Made by a program: the position numbers and the translations under genes
In this document: positions 49,451-58,296 of the stretch, piece by piece
How the letters are laid out: each line of letters starts with the position of its first letter
Position numbering within the stretch: the first letter of the stretch is position 1
Assembly (NCBI GenBank): GCA_963764505.1
Contig: CAVXSP010000001.1
Coordinates: 2,294,001 to 2,358,000 of the forward strand
Direction of reading: 5' to 3'
Source of the DNA: CAVXSP01 sp963764505
GTDB taxonomy: Bacteria > Acidobacteriota > Vicinamibacteria > Vicinamibacterales > SCN-69-37
DNA length: 64,000 bases
Notes under the pieces: generated by a model
Told to the model about the DNA's origin: nothing
The model's input: only the letters and a program-made list of their open reading frames with translations
The model's database searches: none

Positions 49451-51157
49451 TCAGCGAGACGGCTGTTGCGGTGGCTCGCCGGCCGGCAGCTTCCCGGGCA
49501 GCCGCTCGAGCCCCACGAGCATCCAGCCCTCGCCGCTCCTGCGGAAGACGACGCGAACCGGCCGCCGCCACGACGCGTGCCCTTCGCTCTCCACGGAGAT
49601 GTCCGCGCCGACGAACCCGCCGGCCGCCGTCAGCAGGCTGCGCGGTGCGTCCATGGCCGTCGTCGCGCTCTGGGTGTCTGCGATCGGCTGGACCTCGCCC
49701 GTCGCGTTGTCGAGGCGGAACCACGCGGCACGGTAGGCTGCCGGCCCGGGTGCCGCGCCCGCCGTCACGGCGGCGTTTTCGAACGTCAGCCGGCCGCTCT
49801 CGTCGAGACGCGGCGAGACGATCGGATTCACGGCAGTCAGATACGTACGCGTGATCTTGTCGCGGCGCTCGATCAGCACGTCCGCGAGATACTTCTCGGC
49901 CGCCGGGTCGCTGTACTCCCCGGTGTGCACGATCGCCCTGATCATCTCGTCCGTGAATGCCCCGACGCGCCGCGCGCCCCAGAAGGCATCGTCGTCGCGC
50001 ATCTCGAGGTACGCCTTCGTCGGCGTCTGCGGCCGCCAGGCTCTGGGATCGAATCGATCGCCCTCGAACTTGCCGATCGATGGGTACTCGATGTACTGAA
50101 TGGTCTGCCACGGACTGAGCGCGAATCCGAACGAGACGAGGCGGCGCCACGACGTGTCCGCTTGGATGAAGTACTCGTAGCTGAGATCCCATTCGTGCAG
50201 GTCGTTGCACATGCCGAACGTGGAGCCCACGTCCTGGAGGTAGTGCTTGACGATCGAGCGGCCGTCCACGGTGACCAGCGCGTCGAGGGTGTTCGCTGCC
50301 TTGAGATCCGTCAGGTTCGTCCAGGCGCCGAACACGTGAAGCGCGCGGAGCTCGCGGCGGTGCTCGTGAGGGACGATGTCGTTGGGGTCGTCGGGACGCG
50401 TGCCGTCGTATTGAAAGGGGCCGAGGATCTTTCCGCGGATCAGCCGCCCCGCGATGACGCGGTAGGTCCCGTCGGCTCTTCTGGCGACGCGCTCCAGGAT
50501 GGCATCGACGTCGTCCTGCGTGAACGCGGTGCGCGCTCCCGAGGGGCGGCGAATCGTGGCGTTCGGATCGAACTCCGCGCGCCTGGGATCGAACGTCGTC
50601 AGGAACGATTCCACCTGGTTGTAGCCGAGCGCCCAGAAGAACTTCGTCGCGACTTCGGCGGCTCCCGTGGCCCCTTCCGGGAAGTAGGGCGGATCGAACT
50701 CGAGGAACCAGGTCTCGCCTTTCGCGTCCCTGGCCGTGAAGCCCGGGTGCGCCCCGGCCGTTTTTTCACGAACGATCACCCACCGCGACGGGTCGGGCGG
50801 CGGGCCCACATTGGGGCCGCGCACGAGGTCCTGGATGGAGACGGTAGTCGTCCCGACCCGGTTCGTGAACCAGCTCGAATCCGGGACTTCGTCGATCGTG
50901 TTGATGTTCTGCGCGCGCGTGCCCGACGGCTCGTAGCGGGACGTCACGAACAGGTTGACGACCATTTCATACATGTTGCCCAGGGAGTAGGGCTGGGCCT
51001 TCGACGCATCGTAGGGCTCCGGCTCGCGCGCGATCGGATCGTCCGGATAGAAATGGGGAGGCTTCGTGAAAACGGCCTGGGCGCACGACATGACCGCCGC
51101 CACGAGCAGTAGCGCCGGGCCAGAGGGGCGACGCCGTGAGTTGAGCAATGTCGGCAT
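49451..51157 (-). CDS. Secreted/lipoprotein of unknown function with kinase-like motifs
   Basis: A 568-residue exported protein; PALLLVAAVMSC suggests a lipoprotein signal with Cys25. I do not recognise the family by name. Motifs in order recall atypical kinases of the HipA/PI4K sort: GETWFLEFDPP (148-157) as a beta-3-like strand (with Glu where Lys would be expected), AAEVATKFFWALGY (167-179) as the following helix with Glu168, NLTDLKAANTLD (281-292) like a D-x-K-x-x-N catalytic loop, and IVKHYLQDVGSTFG (302-315) like the D-x-G metal loop. The N-terminal KPPHFYPDDPI and the C-terminal 150 residues (a beta-rich domain) are unassigned. It starts 12 bases after the barrel gene, so they probably act together at the cell envelope. 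Confidence 0.65.
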   Translation of the reverse strand: MPTLLNSRRRPSGPALLLVAAVMSCAQAVFTKPPHFYPDDPIAREPEPYDASKAQPYSLGNMYEMVVNLFVTSRYEPSGTRAQNINTIDEVPDSSWFTNRVGTTTVSIQDLVRGPNVGPPPDPSRWVIVREKTAGAHPGFTARDAKGETWFLEFDPPYFPEGATGAAEVATKFFWALGYNQVESFLTTFDPRRAEFDPNATIRRPSGARTAFTQDDVDAILERVARRADGTYRVIAGRLIRGKILGPFQYDGTRPDDPNDIVPHEHRRELRALHVFGAWTNLTDLKAANTLDALVTVDGRSIVKHYLQDVGSTFGMCNDLHEWDLSYEYFIQADTSWRRLVSFGFALSPWQTIQYIEYPSIGKFEGDRFDPRAWRPQTPTKAYLEMRDDDAFWGARRVGAFTDEMIRAIVHTGEYSDPAAEKYLADVLIERRDKITRTYLTAVNPIVSPRLDESGRLTFENAAVTAGAAPGPAAYRAAWFRLDNATGEVQPIADTQSATTAMDAPRSLLTAAGGFVGADISVESEGHASWRRPVRVVFRRSGEGWMLVGLERLPGKLPAGEPPQQPSR

Positions 51158-51169
51158 GGCCGGCCAGGC

Positions 51170-52390
51170 TCAGAAGACCGGCGTCGTCGCGATGACGAGC
51201 CTCGTGCCTTCCGGGCTCCTCGACACTTCGACGCGCAGCGGAGTGGCGGACGGCCCGTGCACGCGGAACCCGAAGCCGAAGTCGCTCTTCAACCCCCGCA
51301 GATCGAGATCGGCGCGCCGGGCCGCGACTTTTCCCATGTCGTAGAAGACGGCGGTATCCATGAAGCGGTTGACCATGATGCGCCACTCCGCATTCAGGAT
51401 CAGGCCGTTCTGATCGCGGAAGCGATGGCTGATGAACCCCCTCAACGTATGGCCGCTGCCCACATACGGCATGAGGAAGAACGGCACGTGTTGATCGGTC
51501 TTGGCGTACGTCGTCCGCGCGATCGCGCGGAGCGACACGACCCAGGCTTCGCGGAGGATCGGAAAGTGCTGGATGGCTTCGTAGTCGAGCTGATCGAATC
51601 CGAGCTGCCCGGCGCGGTCCGTGTAGTCGTGCCACGTGACGCCGTAGTAGCCGCCCCGCCGCGAATAGCCGGGTGAGGTGCGCCAGTCGAAGCCCAGCGT
51701 GCCTTGCGAATGGAGATAGGTGGTCCCGGCCGCGACGCCCGGCAGCGTTTCCGGCGTGTAGACGGCGTCGACCGATGGAACATCGCCCTGGCCAGGGTGC
51801 ACGGACCACCGGGACAGTTCGAGACCGCCTTGGAGCATCAATCCACGGCGCATCGGCCGGAAGTCGAGCTGGCCCGAGGCGTACGGCTGCTGGAAATCGA
51901 AATTGGCGCGATTGTCCGACGACGAGCTCATTCCAAGCCCGTAGAAGGCGGCTTGTGTCGCTTCGCGCCAGCCGCCGAGAAGCGACAGCGAGCCGCGTCG
52001 ATGGAACAGGCGGGGCGCCGTGAACGCGACCTCGATGCGCTTGTACCCGAGAGCCGTGTAGGTGCCGCGCATGTCGATCATGTTGTACGGGCTCACGTGG
52101 TGCGCGTATCCTGCGCCGACCGTGACGCCGCCGCCGGAGTACGCACTTTCGAAGAACGGATGCCAGCGGGGCACCCCGTTGACCAGGATGTCCTCCGCCC
52201 GGTTCATCAGCCCCTCGAACTTGCTCGGGACGTAGGGGTGCAGGTCGTTGGCTTTCTCCGCCTTGGCCTGCGCGATCTCCGCCTCGCGCGTCTGCGGCTC
52301 CGGGGTCTGCGCAGCCACCGAGGACGCGAGACCCGCCGTCAGTGCGACGACCGCTCCCAGAATCGTCATCGAAGGCCTACCCATGGGCAT
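51170..52390 (-). CDS. Omp85/BamA-like outer-membrane beta-barrel protein
   Basis: A 406-residue outer-membrane protein. I start it at the ATG at 52390, because AGGAG lies five bases upstream and a signal peptide (TILGAVVALTAGLASSVAAQ) follows; the frame is open 20 codons further. The mature part is a run of amphipathic strands with aromatic ends. GSGHTLRGFISHRFRDQNGLILNAEWR is the D15/Omp85 signature region (L-R-G-F/Y) near residue 320, and it ends in a C-terminal strand with Phe, as outer-membrane proteins do. No POTRA domains are present, so it is a short member, like patatin-associated or TamA-tail barrels. Coupled to the kinase-like protein. Confidence 0.82.
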   Translation of the reverse strand: MPMGRPSMTILGAVVALTAGLASSVAAQTPEPQTREAEIAQAKAEKANDLHPYVPSKFEGLMNRAEDILVNGVPRWHPFFESAYSGGGVTVGAGYAHHVSPYNMIDMRGTYTALGYKRIEVAFTAPRLFHRRGSLSLLGGWREATQAAFYGLGMSSSSDNRANFDFQQPYASGQLDFRPMRRGLMLQGGLELSRWSVHPGQGDVPSVDAVYTPETLPGVAAGTTYLHSQGTLGFDWRTSPGYSRRGGYYGVTWHDYTDRAGQLGFDQLDYEAIQHFPILREAWVVSLRAIARTTYAKTDQHVPFFLMPYVGSGHTLRGFISHRFRDQNGLILNAEWRIMVNRFMDTAVFYDMGKVAARRADLDLRGLKSDFGFGFRVHGPSATPLRVEVSRSPEGTRLVIATTPVF

Positions 52391-52659
52391 TCTTCTCCTG
52401 ATCGTCGCCGTGCTCGACGGCCGTCGAGTGGAGGCGGCACGGCCCGCCACTTGGGGCGAGTTCTTGAAAAGTATCCGAGTCTACACTCAGTACCAACCCG
52501 CGAACCCTCCGGGCCGCGGGCTGCACGAAATCGACCGGCCTCGACCGACCATTTGACCCGATTCTGTCGTCTAACCGGACAAGGTCTTCGGGCGATTTTG
52601 GTCTCGCCTACTCGATTCACGCCTCGTGCCGCTCGACGCGCCCAGGGGGATTCTCCGCG

Positions 52660-53472
52660 ATGAGACTGTTCGCTTTGGTGATGACGGCCGCTCTGGCGAT
52701 TCCGGGCGCGGTGCTCGCCCAGGAGGCATCGGCGCCGCCCGATCCGACCAGCCCGGCCACGGCGACGCCGAGCACGATCGATGCGGCGCCTCGTCTGAAC
52801 GACACGCGCCTGCCCGCGCTCCAGCTGCCCAAGCGGTCGATGTTCTCGACCATCGGTCACGACATGTCGGGCTTCCTCTCCGGGGACACCGCCAGGATTC
52901 TGGCGACGTTCGCCGTCGCAGGCGCCGCCGCCCGGCCCGTCGACCGGGCCGGCGTGGAGGACGCCAACGAGCACCTGTCCGGCGGGTTCGAGGCGGTCGG
53001 CAACACCGCCGGCAGCCTGTACCTGCAGCTTGGTGGCGCCACCGCCACGTATCTGGTGGGGCGTGCGAGCGGCCACTCCGAGATCGCCGCACTCGGGACG
53101 GAGCTCTTCCGGGCCCAGATCCTCTCGCAGCTCGTCGTCCAAGGCGCCAAGTTCGCCGTGCGGCGGCAGCGACCGGACGCGAGCAACGCGATGTCGTTTC
53201 CGTCCGGGCACACGGCGAGTGCGTTCGCGACGGCGACCGTGCTCCAGGACCGATTCGGCTGGAAGGCGGGGATTCCCGCGTACGCGTTCGCGGGGATGGT
53301 CGCCGCCTCGCGCATGGGATCCCAGAAGCACTATCTCAGCGACGTGCTCGTCGGGGCGGGCATCGGCATTGCCGCAGGCAGGACGGTGTCCGTGCACTTG
53401 GGTCATCGGGCATTTGCTATCGGCGCCGCGCCGACAGCCGGCGGGGCGATGGTCACCTTTACGGGAAAGTAG
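52660..53472 (+). CDS. PAP2 family phosphatase
   Basis: A 270-residue protein of the phosphatidic-acid phosphatase 2/vanadium haloperoxidase superfamily. A signal peptide (MRLFALVMTAALAIPGAVLAQ) is followed by a 50-residue linker. The three catalytic motifs are complete: KFAVRRQRP (Lys164, Arg171-Pro172), PSGH (181-184) and SRMGSQKHYLSDV (Arg218, His224, Asp228). The hydrophobic segments are few and short, so it may be periplasmic or peripherally membrane-bound instead of polytopic. Substrates could be undecaprenyl pyrophosphate or phosphatidic acid. It is convergent with a transporter gene. Confidence 0.9.
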   Translation: MRLFALVMTAALAIPGAVLAQEASAPPDPTSPATATPSTIDAAPRLNDTRLPALQLPKRSMFSTIGHDMSGFLSGDTARILATFAVAGAAARPVDRAGVEDANEHLSGGFEAVGNTAGSLYLQLGGATATYLVGRASGHSEIAALGTELFRAQILSQLVVQGAKFAVRRQRPDASNAMSFPSGHTASAFATATVLQDRFGWKAGIPAYAFAGMVAASRMGSQKHYLSDVLVGAGIGIAAGRTVSVHLGHRAFAIGAAPTAGGAMVTFTGK

Positions 53473-53494
53473 CCGCCCCGAGCGTGCAGGCGCG

Positions 53495-54817
53495 TCAGGC
53501 GGCCCTGCGCATTTCGCCGGACACGCGCCGGTTCTCGCGCAGGACGAGCACCGCCACCATCAGTGCGGCGACGAGCCAGATCAGATTGCCGACGGCGAAA
53601 CCCGCGGTCGACAGCGTGAGGATCTGGGTTCCCGCGAAGACCACAGCCGCCGCCAGCAAGTCGCCGAACCGCACGAAGAACGTGTCGATCGCCTGCTTGC
53701 CCTTGTACTTCTGTTCCCGCGTCGTCGGAAGCCAGATCAGTTGCTTCGCGGTGTTCATGAACGAATAGTCGGCCGAGTTCTCGGCTGTCTTCAGCCAGCG
53801 CACGACGCCCAGGCCGACGCCTACTGCTGCGAGGCCGTAGGCCCCGAGCGCAATCACGGGCAGGGCGAGGAGCACGCCGGCCAATCCGGTCAGCTTGACG
53901 ACGCGAGAGACGAGCAACGCCTGCACCGCAACCGACGCGATGTTCACCCACAGGAAGTAGCTGGCGTAGAACTGGCCGATGAACGCCTCCCGCTGTGCGT
54001 CGGTGGCCAGCGTGGCCATCTGGCCGGCCTGCTGCGTGACGAGGCTTGCCAGGATGTATTCGCCGGTCGTGTTGACGACGTTCAGCAAGACCAGGAGGAG
54101 CGCGACGAGACGAAGGTACCGGCTCTGCAGCACAAGGGCGAAGCCGTTGCGGCCGCTCGAGACCGCCGCCTCCTGCGCGCGTCGCCCGCGTCGTCGCCGG
54201 ACCGTCGTGTACAAGAGGAGGTGGCCGCCGAGCAACGCCGAGGCCACCTGCATCATGATCCACACGCTGATTCCGGATGCGAACAGCCAGCCGGCGAGCG
54301 CGGCACCGAGCGGAGCCCCGGCCGTCGCCCCGATCGCGATCAGCGGGAACAGGCGATCGCCCTCGCTCTTGTCGTACGTGTCGTTCGCGAACGACCAGAA
54401 CTGCGCAATGCACGTCAGGCTGAAGATGCCGACCCAGACGTAGAATGCGGGTCCCACGTACGGGACGTTCGCCAGCCCCGCCAGAAAGAACAGTTGGATG
54501 CAGCCGAGAAAGAAGATCAGGACGACGATGACGAGGCGCCGGGGGGGGAGGCGGGCGGCCAGCCAGCCATAGGCCGGCACGTACACCAGCAGCAACGCCG
54601 CCTGCACGCCGGCGGTGTACGTCTTCAATGCTGCGCCGCCGCTGATCAGCACGAGCGGCTCCCGAATCGTCTTCAGCACGTAGTACGCCACCAACAGCAG
54701 GAAGATGTTCGAGAACATCAGGACGCAGTTGAGGCCTTCGCCCGGCCGCACGTCGCCGAACAGCCGGAGTACTCGATCGAGGGGAGATGAAGCCGTGGGC
54801 CCGTCACCCGGAGCCAT
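53495..54817 (-). CDS. Nucleotide-transporter-like (NTT/ATP-ADP translocase fold) membrane protein
   Basis: A 440-residue protein with about twelve membrane helices. LLVAYYVLKTIREPLVL near residue 40-56 and KYKGKQAIDTFFVRFGDLLAA near 385-405 are motifs of the ATP/ADP translocase (NTT, TlcC) family, as are FANDTYDKSEGDRLFPLIAIGATAGAPLG and NTTGEYILASLV. NTT proteins of intracellular bacteria and plastids exchange ATP for ADP, but members in free-living bacteria are of unknown substrate. It is divergent from a second, HEAT-repeat-bearing NTT-like gene 172 bases away. Confidence 0.85.
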   Translation of the reverse strand: MAPGDGPTASSPLDRVLRLFGDVRPGEGLNCVLMFSNIFLLLVAYYVLKTIREPLVLISGGAALKTYTAGVQAALLLVYVPAYGWLAARLPPRRLVIVVLIFFLGCIQLFFLAGLANVPYVGPAFYVWVGIFSLTCIAQFWSFANDTYDKSEGDRLFPLIAIGATAGAPLGAALAGWLFASGISVWIMMQVASALLGGHLLLYTTVRRRRGRRAQEAAVSSGRNGFALVLQSRYLRLVALLLVLLNVVNTTGEYILASLVTQQAGQMATLATDAQREAFIGQFYASYFLWVNIASVAVQALLVSRVVKLTGLAGVLLALPVIALGAYGLAAVGVGLGVVRWLKTAENSADYSFMNTAKQLIWLPTTREQKYKGKQAIDTFFVRFGDLLAAAVVFAGTQILTLSTAGFAVGNLIWLVAALMVAVLVLRENRRVSGEMRRAA

Positions 54818-54989
54818 TCGCTAGTCGTAGCAGCTTTCGGTGCCGGATGCCAGCACGCAGAGGAGCACACCAATATGGGGCGACCGGCGGGCCCGATCCG
54901 AACAGGTGGATGTTGGCGTTGGCTGAGCGCCGCTCCGGACTGGCGCCGGGTACACCAACGGAGGAGAATGGACGTTTCGGCCGTCTCCG

Positions 54990-55595
54990 ATGAACGCGTC
55001 CTTCCTCACCCGGTTGGCGATCCGCCTCGATCTGCACGTCGACGAGCTGAAGCGCGCGCTCGTCCTGTCGGTCCTGCTGGGCAGCATCACCGGGTCGTAC
55101 ACGCTCGTGAAGACGGTGCGCGACGCACATTTCCTGAGCGTGTTGTCGGTCGCGTGGCTTCCGTACGTCTACCTTGGCGTCGGCGTCCTCAGCCTGGCGG
55201 GGGCCGCGCTCGTGAACCGCGTGACGCGTCGCGCCGCGACGTGGGAATCGCTGTCGCTCATCTCGATGGTCGCGGCGGGGTCCCTGGTCGCGTTCGGCCA
55301 GCTCTTCCGCATCCAGGCGCCATGGGTGACCGTGAGCTTCTACCTGTGGGCGAACGTCTACGGGGTGATCGTAGTCTCGCAGTTCTGGCTGTTCGCCAAC
55401 AGCATGTCGAACCCGCGAGAGGCCCGGCGTACCTTCGGCCTCATTGGGCTGGGCGGCATCCTGGGCGGGCTGATCGGGGGCCTGACCGCCACGCCTCTGG
55501 CGCGCGTCTGGTCCCTGAGCTCGCTCCTCTACCTGGCGGCCGTGCTGCAGGCGATGGCCGTGCAGCTCGTGCGGGTGGTCGAGCGCGGGTACTGA
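54990..55595 (+). CDS. Nucleotide-transporter-like protein, N-terminal half (apparent frameshift at its end)
   Basis: A 201-residue fragment with five or six membrane helices. GSYTLVKTVRDAHFLSVL corresponds to the YYVLKTIREPL motif of NTT proteins and VVSQFWLFANSMSNPREARRTFGLIGLGG to their loop 4 region. The protein stops after VVERGY, half way through a normal 12-helix transporter. In the next frame the sequence continues DAAAEELPSSEEVVTRPL straight into the following gene; dropping the T at 55593 makes one reading frame. So this and the next entry are probably one gene split by a single-base insertion. No clear Shine-Dalgarno precedes the ATG. Confidence 0.75.
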   Translation: MNASFLTRLAIRLDLHVDELKRALVLSVLLGSITGSYTLVKTVRDAHFLSVLSVAWLPYVYLGVGVLSLAGAALVNRVTRRAATWESLSLISMVAAGSLVAFGQLFRIQAPWVTVSFYLWANVYGVIVVSQFWLFANSMSNPREARRTFGLIGLGGILGGLIGGLTATPLARVWSLSSLLYLAAVLQAMAVQLVRVVERGY

Positions 55596-55632
55596 CGCAG
55601 CGGCTGAAGAGCTGCCGTCCTCAGAGGAGGTC

Positions 55633-57720
55633 GTGACCCGGCCTCTCGCCAATCCCTACGTCCGCTGGCTGGCGCTCGGGGCTCTGTGCTCGGTCATGGT
55701 GAGCGGTGTCCTCGACTACCAGTTCAAGGCCGAGATGCAGCGCCGCTTTGCCCGCCCGTCCGAGTACGTCGCGTTCCTCGGGATGTTCTACACGGTGACG
55801 AATCTCGCTGCGTTCGGCCTGCAGGCCCTGGGCACACGCTGGATGATCCAGCGGTTCGGCGCCTCGTGGTCGTCGTCGCTCCTGCCTGCCGGGCTCGGCG
55901 TCACGACCTCGCTCACGGTGCTGTTCCCCGGGTTTGCGACCGTCGCAGGCGGCCGTGTGTGGGACCAGGTGACGCGCCTCTCGGTGGGGCAATCGGCCGG
56001 GGAGCTGTTCTACTTTCCGCTGGATCCCGGCCTGAGGCGACGCGCGAAGTCCTTCATCGGCAGCGGCCTCGAACGACTGGGCGACGGGTTTGCCGGCGTC
56101 CTCATCCTGGTCGCGGGCTTCACCGTGGGCGCCACCACCCGGAGCCTGGCCCTGCTGTCGGCGTTGTTGCTCGTGGTCTGGGCGTTTGCGTGGCTGCGCA
56201 TCCGCCGCGGCTACGTCTCGGAGCTGGGCCTCAATCTCCGGCGCATGAACCTCAAGCCCCATCACAGCCGGGTGTCGCTGCGCGAGGCGGGCATCCTGCG
56301 CGAGATGGAACGTCTGCTCGAGAGCCCCTACGAGCGCGTCGTGATCCAGGGCCTCGATCTGCTGGAAGAGAACGCGCCCGACCGGATTGAGGCCCTTCTG
56401 CAGCCGATGCTCGGCCACTCGTCGGCCCGCGTGCGCGCGCGGGCGCTGCAGGTCGTGCGGGACGAGCGCCTGAAGCGCTACGCTGGAACGGTCGAGCGGT
56501 TGATTCACGACGAGGATCCGGAGGTTCAGGTCCAGGCCTTGAGCACCTTTTCCGCGTTCGCGGGGACCGACGTCTTCGAGTCGCTTCAGGAGTACTTGTC
56601 GTCGCCCAGCCCGCGCGTTCGCGTGCCCGCCATCGTGTCCCTGATCGAGCAAACGCCGGTCCGCGCCGAAGCCCGGCTGAAGGACCTCCTCGAGCGGCTG
56701 CTGCGATCGGGAGATTCCTCCATGCGCATCGCGGTCTCCGACGGGCTCGGCCGGCGTCCGGCCCCGAGCGAGCTGCAGGAGATGCTGGGGCCGCTGCTCA
56801 TCGACGATGACCTCCGCGTCCGCCGGGCAGCGATCCGCAGCGCCGGCAAGGTGGGCCGCCGCGGCCACATTCCGGTCCTGATCGAAGCGCTTGACGACCA
56901 GCTCACGGAAGACGTCGCGCGCGAGGGCCTGGTCGGCTTCGGAGATCGCGTTGTCGGCACGCTCGGCGACTATCTCAGCGACCCGACGGTCGATCTGCCG
57001 GTCCGCCAGGCGATTCCCCGCGTGCTGGCGGAGATGCCGACGCAGGAGTCCGTGAACGCCCTCTTCCGCTTCCGCGACTTCGGCGACGTGCGCCTCGCCT
57101 ACCGGGTGCTCAAGGCGTCGAATCGGCTGCGCGCCTCGGGCGCGCGTCTCGCGTTTCCGCGCGCGTTGGTCACCGAAGACATCGAGCGGGACGTCGGCAA
57201 CCATCTGTTCGCGACGGTGCATCGACGAGCATTGCCGCCGATGCAGGGGACCCGCGCGGAGCAGTTGCTGGCGATTGCCTTGCAGGAGCGCGTCGACCAG
57301 TCCCTCAATCGAGTGTTCCGCCGGCTCGGCCTGATCTACTCGAGCGGCGACATCGCCGCCGCCTATCTGGGCGTGACGTCGTCGGAGCCGCGACCCAAGG
57401 CCAACGCGGTCGAATATCTCGAGAACGCGCTGGCCGCCGAACATCGGGCGCTGGTGATGCCGCTGGTGGACGAGCGAGATGACGTCGATCGGATTCGACT
57501 GGCCAAGCAGCGCTTCGGCATCGTGGCGGGGACGTACGAATATGCGCTCGGGCAGATCCTCCAGTCGCACGATTCCTGGCTGCGTGCCTGCTCGCTCTAC
57601 GTCGTGGGCGTTCGGAGGGAACGCGCCTTGCTGCCGCTGGTCGAGTCCAACCTCTCCACCTTCAACGGACTGGTGCGCGAGACCGCGTCGTGGGCGCGCC
57701 TCGCCATCGTCGGGCTCTAG
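55633..57720 (+). CDS. Nucleotide-transporter-like protein, C-terminal half, with HEAT repeats
   Basis: A 695-residue protein. Residues 1-210 hold the second set of membrane helices (LALGALCSVMVSGVLDYQFKA, then QSAGELFYFPLDPGLRRRAKSFIGSGLERLGDG, the counterpart of the KYKGK...R..D loop). From about 220 to the end there are roughly ten HEAT-like repeats (for example RVVIQGLDLLEENAPDRIEAL, VRARALQVVRDERLKRYAGTV, VRRAAIRSAGKVGRRGHIPVL). A GTG with GGAGG in front would allow separate translation, but the reading continues upstream in frame to the end of the N-terminal half. The cyclic-nucleotide-fold protein follows four bases later; in relatives all three parts may occur in one polypeptide (from memory). 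Confidence 0.8.
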   Translation: MTRPLANPYVRWLALGALCSVMVSGVLDYQFKAEMQRRFARPSEYVAFLGMFYTVTNLAAFGLQALGTRWMIQRFGASWSSSLLPAGLGVTTSLTVLFPGFATVAGGRVWDQVTRLSVGQSAGELFYFPLDPGLRRRAKSFIGSGLERLGDGFAGVLILVAGFTVGATTRSLALLSALLLVVWAFAWLRIRRGYVSELGLNLRRMNLKPHHSRVSLREAGILREMERLLESPYERVVIQGLDLLEENAPDRIEALLQPMLGHSSARVRARALQVVRDERLKRYAGTVERLIHDEDPEVQVQALSTFSAFAGTDVFESLQEYLSSPSPRVRVPAIVSLIEQTPVRAEARLKDLLERLLRSGDSSMRIAVSDGLGRRPAPSELQEMLGPLLIDDDLRVRRAAIRSAGKVGRRGHIPVLIEALDDQLTEDVAREGLVGFGDRVVGTLGDYLSDPTVDLPVRQAIPRVLAEMPTQESVNALFRFRDFGDVRLAYRVLKASNRLRASGARLAFPRALVTEDIERDVGNHLFATVHRRALPPMQGTRAEQLLAIALQERVDQSLNRVFRRLGLIYSSGDIAAAYLGVTSSEPRPKANAVEYLENALAAEHRALVMPLVDERDDVDRIRLAKQRFGIVAGTYEYALGQILQSHDSWLRACSLYVVGVRRERALLPLVESNLSTFNGLVRETASWARLAIVGL

Positions 57721-57723
57721 GGC

Positions 57724-58224
57724 ATGGACGAAACCCTCACGACCATCGAGAAGACCGCGTTCCTCAAGGGCACCGAGATGTTCGCCTCCATCCCGACGGA
57801 GGTCCTGGCCCAGTTGGCGGCGCGAGGACGGGAGATGCACTTCGACGCCGGACAGACGATCTTCGCCGAGGGCGAGCCGAACAGCGGCGCCTACATGGTG
57901 GTCGACGGCCTCATCGAGATCCGCAAGGGCGGCGCGCTGAACCTCGTGCGCACCACAGGTCAGGGTTTCGGCGAGCTCTCGTTGGCGGAGGGCGAGCCGC
58001 ACGCCTTCAGCGCCGTGGCCACTCAGAATACGCACGTGCTCAACGTGTCGAACGAGATCTTGTTCGACACCATAATCGACTACCCGGAGGTCGGCATCGG
58101 CATCGTGCGGGCGCTGGGCAAGCGGGTGAGCGAATTGGCGCAGCGGGTGCACGATCTCGAAGACGAGATCGCGCGCCTGGCGGCGGCCCCGGGCAGGACC
58201 GGCGTCGAGACCCGACGGACGTGA
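57724..58224 (+). CDS. Cyclic nucleotide-binding-fold (CRP-like cap) protein
   Basis: A 166-residue single-domain protein with the CAP_ED beta-roll: FLKGTEMFASIPTEVLAQLA, FDAGQTIFAEGEPNSGAYMVVDGLIEI and GFGELSLAEGEPHAFSAVA, then a C-terminal helix (VGIVRALGKRVSELAQRVHDLE). In the phosphate-binding cassette the usual Arg-(Ser/Thr) after the Glu-Leu loop is replaced (PHAFS), so cAMP or cGMP binding is doubtful. No DNA-binding domain. It directly follows the HEAT-repeat transporter and probably regulates it or belongs to its soluble part. Confidence 0.85.
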   Translation: MDETLTTIEKTAFLKGTEMFASIPTEVLAQLAARGREMHFDAGQTIFAEGEPNSGAYMVVDGLIEIRKGGALNLVRTTGQGFGELSLAEGEPHAFSAVATQNTHVLNVSNEILFDTIIDYPEVGIGIVRALGKRVSELAQRVHDLEDEIARLAAAPGRTGVETRRT

Positions 58225-58242
58225 GCGGCCCCTCCCGGCCGC
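58225..58242. terminator. Short GC hairpin between convergent genes
   Basis: GCGGCC-CCTCCC-GGCCGC, a six-pair stem with a six-base loop immediately after the stop of the cyclic-nucleotide-fold gene, in the gap convergent with the pyruvate kinase gene. There is no T run, so the call is weak. Confidence 0.35.
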
Positions 58243-58296
58243 AGTGTGCCAAGGCTCGGTTCAGCCGTTCGTCCAGGCACGTGCGGCTATGCGCGC

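Noticed and set aside
55621..58152. An 843-codon minus-strand open frame
   Set aside because: Antisense shadow of the HEAT-repeat transporter and the cyclic-nucleotide-fold gene; composition Arg/Ala/Gln/His-rich.
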